Origin: Spirosoma sordidisoli
GTDB lineage: Bacteria > Bacteroidota > Bacteroidia > Cytophagales > Spirosomataceae
Direction: 5' to 3'
Assembly (NCBI RefSeq): GCF_004138325.1
Contig: NZ_SBLB01000001.1
Location: forward strand, 1,373,855 to 1,437,854
Length of the DNA stretch: 64,000 nt
The stretch's first letter is position 1. Every line of letters begins with the position of its first letter. Position numbers and translations under genes: made by a program. Under the pieces are notes generated by a model, which saw only the letters and a program-made list of their open reading frames with translations, ran no database searches and was not told where the DNA came from. Below are positions 1 through 9,029 of the stretch, one piece after another.

Positions 1-1767
1 AACCTGCTGAAAGAGCAGATCGAAGCCTGTCACAAACGCAACATCCGGGTTCCTGTGTACCTGACCGTGCAGTGGGATCATTTTACGGCTCGGGAACATC
101 CCGAATGGATCGTCATTGACGAACACGGCAAAGCCAGCGGCACCGAACCCTTCGACGCCGGATTCTATCGCAACCTGGATGTCAATACGCCCTATGGCGA
201 TTTCCTGAAGGAATACGTGGCCGATCTGTTCGAAGCGGTACCGATCGACGGGCTGTTTTTCGATATCGTTAAAGTGCTCGACTCGTCGAACCCGCATACC
301 ATCCGCCAGATGACGGCCAAGGGAATGAACCCGGCCCTGAAGAGCGACCGCATCCTGTTTTATAACGAGGTAATGGCCAACTGGCGGGCTGATATGTCGG
401 CCTTCGTTCGCAGCAAAGACCGCAACGCTACCATCTTCTACAACTCCGGCCACGTTGGGCCGTATATTCGCCGACACCTGCCTACATACAGTCATCTCGA
501 GCTCGAATCGCTGCCGAGCGGTGGTTGGGGATACCTGCATTTTCCGCTCACGGGCCGCTACGCCCGCACGCTGGGCATCGATTTTCTGGGTATGACCGGC
601 AAGTTTCACACCTCCTGGGGCGATTTTAGCTCGCTTAAGAACAAGGCCGCTCTGGAGTTCGAATGCTTCTCGATGCTGGCCCTCAACGGCAAATGTTCCA
701 TCGGCGATCAACTGGCCCCCAACGGTAAAATCGACCCGGCCACCTATGATCTGATTGGCTCGGTATACAGTCAGGTCGAGCAGAAAGAGCCGTACTGCGT
801 CGACGCCCGGCCCCTGGTCGATATTGGTGTTGTAACCATGGAAGAGATTCAGCCGCTCGACGTCACTACCCGCGTACCGGACCCGATGATGGGCGCTATC
901 CGGATGTTGCAGGAGGGTAAACACCAGTTCGACGTCATCGACGGTCTGACCGACTGGTCGGGCTACCGCGTGCTTATCCTGCCCGACCAGATCCTGCTGA
1001 CCGACGCTCTGAAGACCAAACTCGACGCCTATCTAGCCGGGGGCGGTGCTGTACTGGCCTCCCACAACTCGGGCCTGACACCCGACAAGCGAGCCTTTGC
1101 TACCAACGCCTTTGGGGTGTCGCTCGTGGGCGAAGCACCGTATAGCCCTGACTTTATTGTGTCGACCGGCGAAGGAGTCAGCGCCGGGTTACCCGCCACA
1201 GAGCTGGTCGTTTATCAGAAAGCCAATGAAGTCCGGGTAACCGGCGCTACTGTACTGGCCATGACCAATGTGCCGTATTTCAACCGGACGTATCAGCATT
1301 TTGTGTCGCATCGCCACACGCCCTCCAGCGGCAAACCCGGCTACCCGGCCATTGTACAGAATGGGAAGGTCATTTACATGGCTCATCCCCTCTTTTCGCA
1401 GTACGCCCAGAACGCGCCACGCTGGTGTCGCCAATTGGTGCTGAACGCCCTCCAGCGGCTCCTGCCCGACCCGCTCGTGCGTACGCCCGAGGCTCCCACT
1501 AGCCTGCTGGCCACCCTGAACAGCCAGGCGACCGAGAACCGCCGTATCCTGCATTTGCTGCATTACGTTCCCGAACGGCGCGGGCGCGATTTTGACGTTA
1601 TCGAAGATGTGATTCCGCTGTACAACGTAGCGGTTTCGGTAAAAGGGTCGGCCAAACGGGTAAGCCTGGCTCCGTCGGGAACAGCGCTGAAGTTCACCCA
1701 GCGAAACGGTCGGGTCGAGTTTGTGGTGCCGGCGCTGCGCGGGCACCAGCTGGTGGTGTTGACCTGA
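1..1767 (+). CDS. Glycoside hydrolase-like protein, 5' partial (GHL6-type TIM barrel plus beta-galactosidase trimerisation-like domain)
   Basis: The frame is open from the first base, so the N-terminus lies outside the window; a GTG at 55 is internal. The visible ~588 residues begin inside a TIM-barrel-like region with the pattern of hypothetical glycosyl hydrolases (PVYLTVQWDHF, GLFFDIV, FYNSG), followed by a Rossmann-like segment (VLILPDQILLTD, GGGAVLASHNSG) resembling the trimerisation domain of GH42 beta-galactosidases, then a small beta-rich C-terminal end. The FFDI aspartate could be catalytic but this is not proven. A role in carbohydrate breakdown is inferred from the fold; the substrate cannot be told. 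The stop is one base from the stop of the convergent PhzF gene. Confidence 0.8.
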   Translation, partial: NLLKEQIEACHKRNIRVPVYLTVQWDHFTAREHPEWIVIDEHGKASGTEPFDAGFYRNLDVNTPYGDFLKEYVADLFEAVPIDGLFFDIVKVLDSSNPHTIRQMTAKGMNPALKSDRILFYNEVMANWRADMSAFVRSKDRNATIFYNSGHVGPYIRRHLPTYSHLELESLPSGGWGYLHFPLTGRYARTLGIDFLGMTGKFHTSWGDFSSLKNKAALEFECFSMLALNGKCSIGDQLAPNGKIDPATYDLIGSVYSQVEQKEPYCVDARPLVDIGVVTMEEIQPLDVTTRVPDPMMGAIRMLQEGKHQFDVIDGLTDWSGYRVLILPDQILLTDALKTKLDAYLAGGGAVLASHNSGLTPDKRAFATNAFGVSLVGEAPYSPDFIVSTGEGVSAGLPATELVVYQKANEVRVTGATVLAMTNVPYFNRTYQHFVSHRHTPSSGKPGYPAIVQNGKVIYMAHPLFSQYAQNAPRWCRQLVLNALQRLLPDPLVRTPEAPTSLLATLNSQATENRRILHLLHYVPERRGRDFDVIEDVIPLYNVAVSVKGSAKRVSLAPSGTALKFTQRNGRVEFVVPALRGHQLVVLT

Positions 1768-1768
1768 G

Positions 1769-2695
1769 TTAGTCGGCAACCGCCCAGGTACCGGAAGCGA
1801 CGTACTGTACCCGACCGCCAATCTGCAGATCAAACAGCCCTCCGCTGGTGAGCGAACCGTTCAGTTCGAGCAGCGATGGTCGGCCCGCTTCGTAGCCCTG
1901 TTCAAGCCGCAGCTGAACCGGACCCAGGCCAAATACCCGATGCCGGAGCAGGTAGGCCAGCAGGCATGACCCCGCGCTGCCCGTAGCAGGATCTTCGGCT
2001 ACCTGCCCCTGCTCAAAGCAGAACATGCGCGCATTGAGCTGATTGGTGGCCTGGTAGGTTTCCCGGCAGAACGGGTAGAGCGAGCCGTGCAGCCCTTCGG
2101 GACTGTTGGTCTTATGTAACCCATTCGCCAACAGCCAGGCTTCCAGCTCGTTTTTGTCGAGTCGGATCGCGCGCACCGCAGCCAGCGAGCGAAGCGGCAC
2201 CATCACGTAGGCAAGCCCTGTACTGACCCATTCAACGGGCCAGTCCGTATCCATTGCATCGGGATGCAGGTGTAGCAGGCGAGCCAGATCGGCAGAATCA
2301 TAGGTTTGACCGAAACGAGGCTGGGCGGCTTTTAGCCAGGGCGTCTCCCCTTCCCATCGCACCGGAACGGGGCCTACACCCAGGTTCAGCGAAAAAGGAA
2401 CAATGCCGGTTTTAGCCAGATGGTGGGCCAGTACCCAGCTCGTTCCTAACGTAGGGTGGCCAGCAAAAGGCACTTCGTATTCGGGCGTGAAGATGCGTAC
2501 ATCAAATCCCCGCTCCACCGACCCACCCATCACGAACGTACTCTCCTGAAAGTTTATCTCGCGCGCCAAGGCCAGCATCAGCTCGGTTGTCAGTACATCG
2601 GCGGGTGTATTACGCGCATCGAAAACAGCCAGGGGGTTGCCCTGATAGCGCTGGCTGGCAAACACATCGACAATAAAAAACGGCAGAGTAATCAT
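1769..2695 (-). CDS. PhzF family isomerase/epimerase
   Basis: 308 residues, normal length for the PhzF (phenazine biosynthesis-like/diaminopimelate epimerase fold) family. Typical motifs are present in order: QGNPLAVF near residue 18, the catalytic-region glutamate in NFQEST (about E51), AGHPTLGTS near 78 and EDPATGSAGSCLLAYL toward the C-terminus. Most chromosomal PhzF proteins outside phenazine producers have unknown substrates, and no phenazine genes are seen here, so a general isomerase on a small metabolite is all that can be said. It is the third gene of a minus-strand operon, 14 bases after the VOC gene. Confidence 0.92.
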   Translation of the reverse strand: MITLPFFIVDVFASQRYQGNPLAVFDARNTPADVLTTELMLALAREINFQESTFVMGGSVERGFDVRIFTPEYEVPFAGHPTLGTSWVLAHHLAKTGIVPFSLNLGVGPVPVRWEGETPWLKAAQPRFGQTYDSADLARLLHLHPDAMDTDWPVEWVSTGLAYVMVPLRSLAAVRAIRLDKNELEAWLLANGLHKTNSPEGLHGSLYPFCRETYQATNQLNARMFCFEQGQVAEDPATGSAGSCLLAYLLRHRVFGLGPVQLRLEQGYEAGRPSLLELNGSLTSGGLFDLQIGGRVQYVASGTWAVAD

Positions 2696-2709
2696 GGGAA
2701 GCGTACAGA

Positions 2710-3099
2710 TCAGGCGGTAATCTCGATCCGATTCTGCTCGGGATCGAGTACCACACTTTCGTAATAGCCGTCGCCGGTTCGGCGGGGTTCACCCACGACG
2801 GCGTAGCCATCGGCCCGAAGCCGTTCGGTCAGGGCATCGACGGCGGCTTCGCTGCCGACTGATATGGCGAAATGAATCAGTCCCAACGCCTGTTCGAACG
2901 GGTCGTTCTGCGAGTAGGGAATTCCGGGCATTTGCATTAGCTCCAGCCGCGCCCCACTGTCGAAGCTGAGAAAATAGGATGAGAACCCGGTCCGTGCGTT
3001 TCTGTACGTATCGTTACTGGTAGCGCCGAAGTAGGTTTCATAGAACGTTCTCATCGACTCCAGATCAAGAACCCAAATAGCCAGATGGTCGATACGCAT
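2710..3099 (-). CDS. VOC family protein (glyoxalase/dioxygenase superfamily)
   Basis: 129 residues forming one compact VOC unit of two beta-alpha-beta-beta-beta repeats. It starts MRIDHLAIWVLDLE, with the usual metal-ligand histidine at position 4, and has a second conserved block GLIHFAISVGS around residue 73 and the final ligand glutamate in NRIEITA. Such proteins include lactoylglutathione lyase-like enzymes and resistance proteins; the sequence does not decide which. The stop of the AAA ATPase gene is one base upstream of this ATG, so the two are almost certainly translated from one mRNA. Confidence 0.88.
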   Translation of the reverse strand: MRIDHLAIWVLDLESMRTFYETYFGATSNDTYRNARTGFSSYFLSFDSGARLELMQMPGIPYSQNDPFEQALGLIHFAISVGSEAAVDALTERLRADGYAVVGEPRRTGDGYYESVVLDPEQNRIEITA

Positions 3100-3100
3100 G

Positions 3101-4216
3101 TCAGAAACCTACTTTTACGGCTTCCTGCCGCTCGCCCGAAACTGTTTGTTCTTCGAGGTTGAAGATGTCGGCCAGCGTCATGGCCTCCTGGGTGCGGTAC
3201 TCCATACCGAGATGAGCCAGCAGGTCGTTGGCTTTGTTGGTAGCCAGTTTGCCGAAGGCGTAATCGACCATCAGGCGACCTTTCCGGAGGAGAGCTTTGT
3301 CGAGCAGATGCTTGCTGGCGTTGAAAGTAGCAATAACCTGAATGTGCATACAGTCGGCCAGCAACCCGTCGGTCAGGTTGAGGATGTTGGAAACGCTGTT
3401 GGTATCGCCCCCGGCCTCACGCGACTGAAGAATCCGCTCCGCATCCTCGATGATCAGCACCGAATCTTTGTTATCGAGCAGAAACGGAATGATCTCCGGC
3501 GAAGTCAGGTAGTTGGTCATGTAGGGCGGCAGAATCAGCATGTCCTTCTTGACCAGTGAACTCAGGTACTTGATATAGGTTGTTTTGCCGGTTCCCGGTT
3601 CGCCATGGAGCAGAATCAACCCTTTGCTTTTGGGTTGTGCCAGCAGGTTTACCAGCCGTTCGTGTACCGGCGGAAAATCGCTGTTGTAATGCAGTTCGAG
3701 GTCTATGCTCGGCGGCAGAATCTCAACGCGCTCGGTATGCAAGCCACCCAAACCGCTCTGAATCAGATAAATATGCGTCTGATTCTCTTCATGCACGTAT
3801 TTGTGTTCGTAAAAACCGGTCAGCAGTTCTTTTGCCGAGGCCTCATTGAGGTAATAGCCATAGAGCCGAAAGAAGCGTTCGCCAACAAATTCGGCTTTCA
3901 GTACCAGGCCTTCGTCGTGTTGATAGATACGCTCGATGGTGTGCCAGCCTTCGTCGTTGACGCGGCTCGTATGGTTGATCAGCCGAAACCCACGCCCATC
4001 CAGTAACTCCCGCGCCGACAACTTGAAGTCGTCGTTAAAGTGCAGATAGTTCGGGTAGGTACCGAACGCCTGTACAAAATGGGGAGCCAGCGGAAACTCA
4101 CGGTCAAGATCGCTGGGAATATACAGGTTCTGAATAGTTTGTTGGTTGGGCATACGACTGTCGGCCGTCAGATAGCGAAACATGTCAGCCCTTGAAAGCT
4201 CTTCGTAAGGTTTCAA
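3101..4216 (-). CDS. AAA family ATPase
   Basis: 371 residues. The N-terminal ~185 residues form a domain I do not recognise, rich in aromatic residues. The C-terminal half is an AAA+ module: Walker A GEPGTGKT at 205-212, Walker B LIIEDAE at 254-260, sensor-1-like ATFN at about 296-299 and an arginine-finger-like ALLRKGRL at 308-315. It resembles Bcs1/ATAD-type single-ring AAA ATPases that remodel protein substrates. First gene of the operon with the VOC and PhzF genes; the three share no obvious pathway, so co-transcription may be incidental. The function of the N-terminal domain is unknown. Confidence 0.88.
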   Translation of the reverse strand: MKPYEELSRADMFRYLTADSRMPNQQTIQNLYIPSDLDREFPLAPHFVQAFGTYPNYLHFNDDFKLSARELLDGRGFRLINHTSRVNDEGWHTIERIYQHDEGLVLKAEFVGERFFRLYGYYLNEASAKELLTGFYEHKYVHEENQTHIYLIQSGLGGLHTERVEILPPSIDLELHYNSDFPPVHERLVNLLAQPKSKGLILLHGEPGTGKTTYIKYLSSLVKKDMLILPPYMTNYLTSPEIIPFLLDNKDSVLIIEDAERILQSREAGGDTNSVSNILNLTDGLLADCMHIQVIATFNASKHLLDKALLRKGRLMVDYAFGKLATNKANDLLAHLGMEYRTQEAMTLADIFNLEEQTVSGERQEAVKVGF

Positions 4217-4310
4217 CGGGACGCTGGATTACGTTTCAACGCGTCTAAGTTACCGAAAAATTAACGAATAGACCAAGGAGTATTGTGTGTGTACAACCCG
4301 GTTTGCGTGG

Positions 4311-5228
4311 CTAGTAGACGAACTGCAATGCACCGGGCGAGAAGCGTAACGCAATTTCGTGGACGCTTGGCTGGAAATACAAACTGGCGTTCGGATTCTC
4401 GGGTGTTTGTGAATAGAACAGATAGCTGATCCGAATCGCTTTGGTAAACTGGTATTCGGCCAGGGCGTGCAGGTAGTTGGTTTGCACCAGACCGGGGCTG
4501 TTGTGCCGATACGAAATGCCCAGTCCGATCTGCTCGTGGAACCAGATGCGGGCATTCAGGTCAGCTCCCACCGGGCGATCGGCAATTTTGGAGATCAGCA
4601 CCGACGGGATCAGGACGGCGTTGTCGCCAACGGCAAAGCGAGTGCCGGCCTGCACCATCAGCGGCCGTACGCTCTGGTACAGAAACCGCCCTGACAGATC
4701 GAGCGCGCGTCCCGTAAGTTCGGGCAAGGAAATACCGCCAAAAAATCGGTCTGACTGGTAATAAACGCCAACGCCAAAACTTGCGATAGCCCGGTTCAGG
4801 CTCGATGCGGTGGCATAATCATACAAGGGTAATACATTGACACCGCCCTGAACGCCGATCGACAGTCTTGCCAGCGCGGGCAGGTTAAACCGATACGCCA
4901 CGCTCCCCGACACGCCGGTAGCGGCAAAGAGCCCCATTCGATCATTGAGCGCCTGGAAACCTAACCCGACCCGCCCGTTGGCCACCGCCCCATCGGCAGC
5001 CACGCTCTGCGTCAGTGGCGCCCCCCGAACACCGAGCCATTTGCGTCGAAGCAAAGCCGTCAGCTGAAACGATTCGCGCGCGCGCGCATAAGCCGGGTTG
5101 ATAGCCAGTGGATTAACCAGGTACTGTGAATAAAGCACTTCGCGCTGGGCCTGGACCGGCTGAACCAGCCCGCCACATAGGGCAGTCAGAAAAAGGAGAA
5201 AAAAACGGACGCGAACAAAGCGGGGCAT
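4311..5228 (-). CDS. PorP/SprF family type IX secretion membrane protein (copy 1)
   Basis: An outer-membrane beta-barrel protein of the PorP/SprF family, which works with T9SS substrates that carry type B C-terminal domains. The start chosen is the ATG at 5228 because it gives a clean signal peptide (MPRFVRVRFFLLFLTALCGG, cleaved near VQAQ); an in-frame ATG at 5270 would put 14 extra polar residues before it. After the signal come the family hallmarks LYSQYLVNPLAINPAYA and WLGVRGAPLTQ, repeated amphipathic strands, and a C-terminus ending in an aromatic residue (ALQFVY). About 305 residues, typical. It is separated from the PorE-like gene upstream by a hairpin terminator, so it may have its own promoter. 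No giant substrate gene lies next to this copy. Confidence 0.92.
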   Translation of the reverse strand: MPRFVRVRFFLLFLTALCGGLVQPVQAQREVLYSQYLVNPLAINPAYARARESFQLTALLRRKWLGVRGAPLTQSVAADGAVANGRVGLGFQALNDRMGLFAATGVSGSVAYRFNLPALARLSIGVQGGVNVLPLYDYATASSLNRAIASFGVGVYYQSDRFFGGISLPELTGRALDLSGRFLYQSVRPLMVQAGTRFAVGDNAVLIPSVLISKIADRPVGADLNARIWFHEQIGLGISYRHNSPGLVQTNYLHALAEYQFTKAIRISYLFYSQTPENPNASLYFQPSVHEIALRFSPGALQFVY

Positions 5229-5333
5229 ACCAAAAACCAGAGTTGAGCAATCAAATTGGTCGCTTTTCATCTAAAATCCTAATCGGGACAACTGAGTTGC
5301 CCTGTTAGCCCGATGCCTGTTTACAAAAGCAAA

Positions 5334-5363
5334 AGCGAGCAATACACCAGGGTATTGCTCGCT
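5334..5363 (-). terminator. Rho-independent terminator after the PorE-like gene
   Basis: Perfect 12 bp inverted repeat (AGCGAGCAATAC at 5334-5345 and its complement at 5352-5363) with a 6-base loop. Read on the minus strand the stem is followed by TTTTGCTTTTG, a good T-rich tail. It lies about 70 bases past the stop of the OmpA gene and about 105 bases before the PorP/SprF start. Confidence 0.85.
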
Positions 5364-5404
5364 AATTTATTGTTAAGTTGGATAAAGCGCTTGTCTGTTA
5401 ATAG

Positions 5405-5420
5405 GCAAAAACTATACCAA
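5405..5420 (-). promoter_or_regulatory. Candidate sigma-54-type promoter (-24/-12)
   Basis: Minus-strand reading TTGGTATAGTTTTTGC. Compared with the sigma-54 consensus TTGGCACRNNNNTTGC it keeps the GG and GC dinucleotides with the required 10-base spacing and an intact TTGC -12 element. It lies just past the OmpA gene stop and points toward the terminator at 5334-5363 and the PorP/SprF gene. The initiation site would be near 5393. Two related copies lie upstream of the giant gene. That this organism has RpoN is assumed, not seen. Confidence 0.42.
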
Positions 5421-5435
5421 TGTTTCTACATTTAA

Positions 5436-7832
5436 TCAATCCATCGACAGAATTTTTATTTCTGTACGCCGATTTTGCTGATGATCCGTCTCTGAGCAGT
5501 TGATACCGTCTTTACAGGTGTTCAGCAGCAACGTTTCTCCGTATCCTTTGGCGATCATTCGTTTGGCCGGAATACCTTTCGATTTCAGGTAAGCAACGGC
5601 TGCTTTGGCACGGTTGGCAGAGAGCGTATTGTTGTAGGTACTGGTAGCGCGGCTGTCTGTATGCGACCGCATTTCGATCCGCATGGTTGGATATTTCGTC
5701 ATCAGCGCTACCACTTTATCAAGCTCCACAGCCGCATCCGGGCGGATGTTGAATTTATTGAGGTCATAATAGATGTTGTCGATTTTGATAACATCCCCTT
5801 TGCGGAACATGAGCAGCTCGGTAGACCCCGTGCCATCTTTGGCGATATGCGATCCGGTAGTACCCATGTCGTTTTTCATCGCTTCGAGCGAGTAATCACA
5901 GCCCGATGTAATCGAGAAGGAGTAGCTGCCGTCTTCTGTCGTAGTCGTTTCCTGGGAGCTGCCATCGCATTCGTTGATCATTACTACCTTAACGCCCGAC
6001 ATGGGTTTTTTATCAGACTGGGCTATTACACGCCCCCGCAACGTACTAACCACCCCCGCGGCTTTGGCTGAACCTTTGGGGCGACTGAGTGGAATGTCGA
6101 GCCGGGAGGGCTGATCGTCAGCCATGTCTTTGGTCGAGAAACCGATTTTATTGTCGAGGTACCCATCCCGGCTGGCCAGGATGCTGAATTCATTATCTAC
6201 GTCGACGCAGAATCTGACCAGTCCTTCGGCATCGGTCTGGAGTTGCTTCTGCCCGTTAGCCGCTGCATTATCGACCGCCACCGTGGTGTTGATCAGCGGT
6301 TCGCGGGTTTCAGCGTCGAACACGCTTACCGTCAGCTCCCGACACGGATACAGCGAGCCTTCGCGCGTGAATCGATACAGATCGTCGTCAGCCCCTCCGT
6401 TTTTTCGGTTACTGCTGAAATACCCCCGCTGCCGATTGCCATCGGTAACAATGCCGAAGTCATCTTTGGGCGAGTTGAGCGGTTCACCCAAATTGCGGAT
6501 GCTGGTAGCTGACGTTCCCTCTTCTATCAGGCTCGCATAAAACATATCCAGATCGCCCAGACCCGGGTGGCCATCCGACGAGAAGTACAGATTACCTTTT
6601 TCGTCGACAAACGGGAACAGCTCGTTGCCCTTCGAGTTGATCGTAGGACCAAGATTCACGGGTTCACCCCATTTATCTTTGTTCCAGCGGGAGACATAAA
6701 TGTCACTCCCCCCGAAGCCACCTGGCCGGTCAGATGCGAAGTAAAGCAACTGATCTGGCGTGCCGTTTTTATCTTTAGCCAGGGCCGGGTGACCCGTTGA
6801 AAACTCGTCGCTATTGAATGGTAACTCTTCCGCTTCGCTCCAGTACCCATTGGTATGGGAAGAGGAATACAGCTTTAGTTTGTTAATCCGGTCAGAACTC
6901 TGGCCGTATTTCCCGTTTGTATAGTTATTCCGGGTGAAGATGACCCGTGAACCATCTTTGGTAAATGAAGCCGGCCCCTCATGGTACTTGGTGTTAAGGG
7001 TCTGGCTAAACCGATCTGCTTCGCTAATGACCTGATCTTCGTACCCCTGGCTGATATTTTTACCCCCAAAGAAACCTACCGTGCGCGAATCATTGGCCGT
7101 AGGACTGGTAAAATCATCGCTACCCAGCGGACGAATGAGCTGCATACGAGACGCAGGCTGTTTTATAGCCGACCCACCCAGGCTCGAGGCTTTAGCGGCC
7201 CGTAGTCCTTTTACTTCCGGGAGGTAATGCAGATCCAGAAATGGGGTGCTGTTCCAGTTAAATACGCGCTTTATACCGGCTCCACTGCTTTTGGACGATA
7301 CAAATACCAGTCCGTCTTTATACAGCATGGGGCTAAATTCAGCTTTGCGGGTATTCATCCGCAAAAATTCAACCTTGTAACTAGCTGCGTTTTTTGTGAG
7401 CGGGGTTAGGTCGCGGTAGAGTTTGGAGAAAGCGGGCCCGCGTTTGTCCATCGTCTGAAGAGTACTGTATTTTTCGTAAGCTTCCTGCGCTTCGCGGTAC
7501 TTCCCATTGCTGGCCAGCGACTGTGCATAATACAGGTAATATTGATTGTCTTCGGGCGATAATGAGCCGCTACTAATCAGGTCTCGATAGACCCGCTCGG
7601 CGTTGACCATATCACGAATTTGCTGGTAACTGTAGCCCAAACGCGTTTTGGTCAGGCGCAGCTCTTCGGCCGAGAGTGAAGCCGGTTTAGCGAGTGCCTG
7701 TTCATAGAGTTCAATCGCTTTGGCGTAGGCCAGCTGGTTAAACTGCGTGTCGGCTTGTTTGACCAGCGACTGAGCCAGCAGCGAACCCGCCCAAAGACAC
7801 AAAAAGGCAAGAATAGGAAATGTACGTGTCAT
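5436..7832 (-). CDS. PorE-like OmpA family protein (TPR, PD40 propeller, carboxypeptidase-regulatory-like, OmpA)
   Basis: 798 residues with signal peptide (MTRTFPILAFLCLWAGSLLA). Domain order: TPR-like helices about 22-130; a beta-propeller about 150-480 with PD40/WD40-like blades (GPASFTKDGSRVIFTRN, LYFASDRPGGFGGSDIYVSR, LYFSSDGHPGLGDLDMFYAS); two carboxypeptidase-regulatory-like sandwich domains about 490-590 and 600-670 (TVSVFDAETREPLINTTV; SGVKVVMINECDG); and a C-terminal OmpA domain about 690-798 with the peptidoglycan-binding Asp and Arg in SHTDSRATSTYNNTLSANR. This order is that of PorE (PG1058 of Porphyromonas), a periplasmic T9SS part that binds peptidoglycan, and of many Bacteroidota OmpA paralogues. 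It lies between two PorP/SprF genes, which fits a structural role for surface-protein secretion. Whether it is the essential PorE or a locus-specific paralogue cannot be told here. Confidence 0.9.
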   Translation of the reverse strand: MTRTFPILAFLCLWAGSLLAQSLVKQADTQFNQLAYAKAIELYEQALAKPASLSAEELRLTKTRLGYSYQQIRDMVNAERVYRDLISSGSLSPEDNQYYLYYAQSLASNGKYREAQEAYEKYSTLQTMDKRGPAFSKLYRDLTPLTKNAASYKVEFLRMNTRKAEFSPMLYKDGLVFVSSKSSGAGIKRVFNWNSTPFLDLHYLPEVKGLRAAKASSLGGSAIKQPASRMQLIRPLGSDDFTSPTANDSRTVGFFGGKNISQGYEDQVISEADRFSQTLNTKYHEGPASFTKDGSRVIFTRNNYTNGKYGQSSDRINKLKLYSSSHTNGYWSEAEELPFNSDEFSTGHPALAKDKNGTPDQLLYFASDRPGGFGGSDIYVSRWNKDKWGEPVNLGPTINSKGNELFPFVDEKGNLYFSSDGHPGLGDLDMFYASLIEEGTSATSIRNLGEPLNSPKDDFGIVTDGNRQRGYFSSNRKNGGADDDLYRFTREGSLYPCRELTVSVFDAETREPLINTTVAVDNAAANGQKQLQTDAEGLVRFCVDVDNEFSILASRDGYLDNKIGFSTKDMADDQPSRLDIPLSRPKGSAKAAGVVSTLRGRVIAQSDKKPMSGVKVVMINECDGSSQETTTTEDGSYSFSITSGCDYSLEAMKNDMGTTGSHIAKDGTGSTELLMFRKGDVIKIDNIYYDLNKFNIRPDAAVELDKVVALMTKYPTMRIEMRSHTDSRATSTYNNTLSANRAKAAVAYLKSKGIPAKRMIAKGYGETLLLNTCKDGINCSETDHQQNRRTEIKILSMD

Positions 7833-7967
7833 ACATTATGGTGGTTATGAGACGGAACGAGAGGGAGTGAGCAATTTTATGCTTTTTGAGTCCCGTAGAA
7901 AATACACCTTTCCAGTAAGCAAATACTGCGCCGAATTTCTGACTTCTGGTTACGGAGAAAACAACCA

Positions 7968-8020
7968 AACGGCCCATGATATCGACAGCTTTTCGGGCTT
8001 TGTCAACATCATGGGCCGTT
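7968..8020 (-). terminator. Hairpin terminator after PorP/SprF copy 2
   Basis: Perfect 13 bp inverted repeat (AACGGCCCATGAT at 7968-7980, complement at 8008-8020) with a 27-base loop, about 30 bases past the PorP/SprF stop. On the minus strand the stem runs into GTTTGGTTGTTTTC, a T-rich tail. It separates the giant gene/PorP pair from the PorE-like gene; 217 bases lie between the two genes. Confidence 0.65.
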
Positions 8021-8049
8021 AGAAACCCACACGCTATAGGATAGGTCTA

Positions 8050-9024
8050 TTAGAAGTAGCGCGGGGTCAGGATGCGGTTTTTACCGAAGCCAAATTCGTA
8101 CCGAAGCATGACCTCGTGTGAACTGGGCGCAATGGACCGCAGGCCGTTCATGGTTCGATCATAGGCGTACCCAAACCGGAACTGATCGGTCAGCTGAACC
8201 TCCAGCATCCCTACAATGGCATCAGTCGAATAATCGGTCCAGGTAGAGAACTGATTTCGGCGAATCGAAGCGCCAATGGCTATCCGATCGGCAAACCAGA
8301 AGTTGATGTTCCCGTCGAAGCCGAGCGGTGCGCCTTCTGCATATTTGACCAGTACAGACGGCTTCATTTTCACCGCCGGGCTAATGCCGACTACGAAACC
8401 AGCTGCCGCAAAGGCATGACGCGCCTGCACCGACCGCAGATCCCCGACGTTGTATTCGCTCAGCTTATTCTTGATCAGGCGCGGTACCGATAGGCTCAGG
8501 TACGACCGGTCATTACTGAGGTAAATTCCGGTACCGAAGTTGGGCAGCACTTTTGAGATATTCTGCGCAAAGGCCGGATCGATTGATCCGTCGGGATTGG
8601 TGATTACCTCTGCCAGGTTAGCCCGGTAGCTGGATGCTCCACCCTGCAAACCCAGAGCCAGCGTTGTACGCTGCCCTACCTTGATTCGGAATGCGTATGA
8701 CGCAAAGGCACCGGCCTCCTCCATCACGCCGTACCGATCACCATACAACTGCAACCCGATACCGACACGCTCCTGGTTGAGCGGCATGTCCATAGTGAAC
8801 GTAGCGGTTTGAGGAGCCCCCTGCACGCCAGTCCACTGATTTCGGTAAAGTGCCGACATGCTCAGCACATCACGGCTTCCCGCATAAGCCGGGTTCAGGG
8901 CCATCATATTGAACATGTACTGCGAGAACATCTTGTCCTGCTGCGCCCGGACCTGGCTGCTGCCGATCCCGAGGATCAGCAGCAGCGCGATTGCCCACTG
9001 TTTTTTTACTAACTGGTTTACCAT
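8050..9024 (-). CDS. PorP/SprF family type IX secretion membrane protein (copy 2), partner of the giant surface protein
   Basis: 324 residues with a signal peptide (WAIALLLILGIGSSQVRAQ), then the PorP/SprF signature KMFSQYMFNMMALNPAYAG, the WTGVQGAPQT motif, and alternating amphipathic strands to a C-terminal Phe (RILTPRYF). In Flavobacterium the family member SprF is needed to export SprB, which is encoded just upstream of it. Here the gene starts 5 bases after the stop of the 4,100-residue type B sorting domain protein, the same arrangement, so I infer it is that protein's dedicated outer-membrane partner. Copy 1 at 4311-5228 shares the signatures but is clearly diverged. Confidence 0.95.
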   Translation of the reverse strand: MVNQLVKKQWAIALLLILGIGSSQVRAQQDKMFSQYMFNMMALNPAYAGSRDVLSMSALYRNQWTGVQGAPQTATFTMDMPLNQERVGIGLQLYGDRYGVMEEAGAFASYAFRIKVGQRTTLALGLQGGASSYRANLAEVITNPDGSIDPAFAQNISKVLPNFGTGIYLSNDRSYLSLSVPRLIKNKLSEYNVGDLRSVQARHAFAAAGFVVGISPAVKMKPSVLVKYAEGAPLGFDGNINFWFADRIAIGASIRRNQFSTWTDYSTDAIVGMLEVQLTDQFRFGYAYDRTMNGLRSIAPSSHEVMLRYEFGFGKNRILTPRYF

Positions 9025-9029
9025 CGGTA

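Noticed and set aside
1769..2695. Phenazine biosynthesis cluster
   Set aside because: Only a PhzF-family gene is present; no other phz gene is found, and the family is widespread without phenazines.
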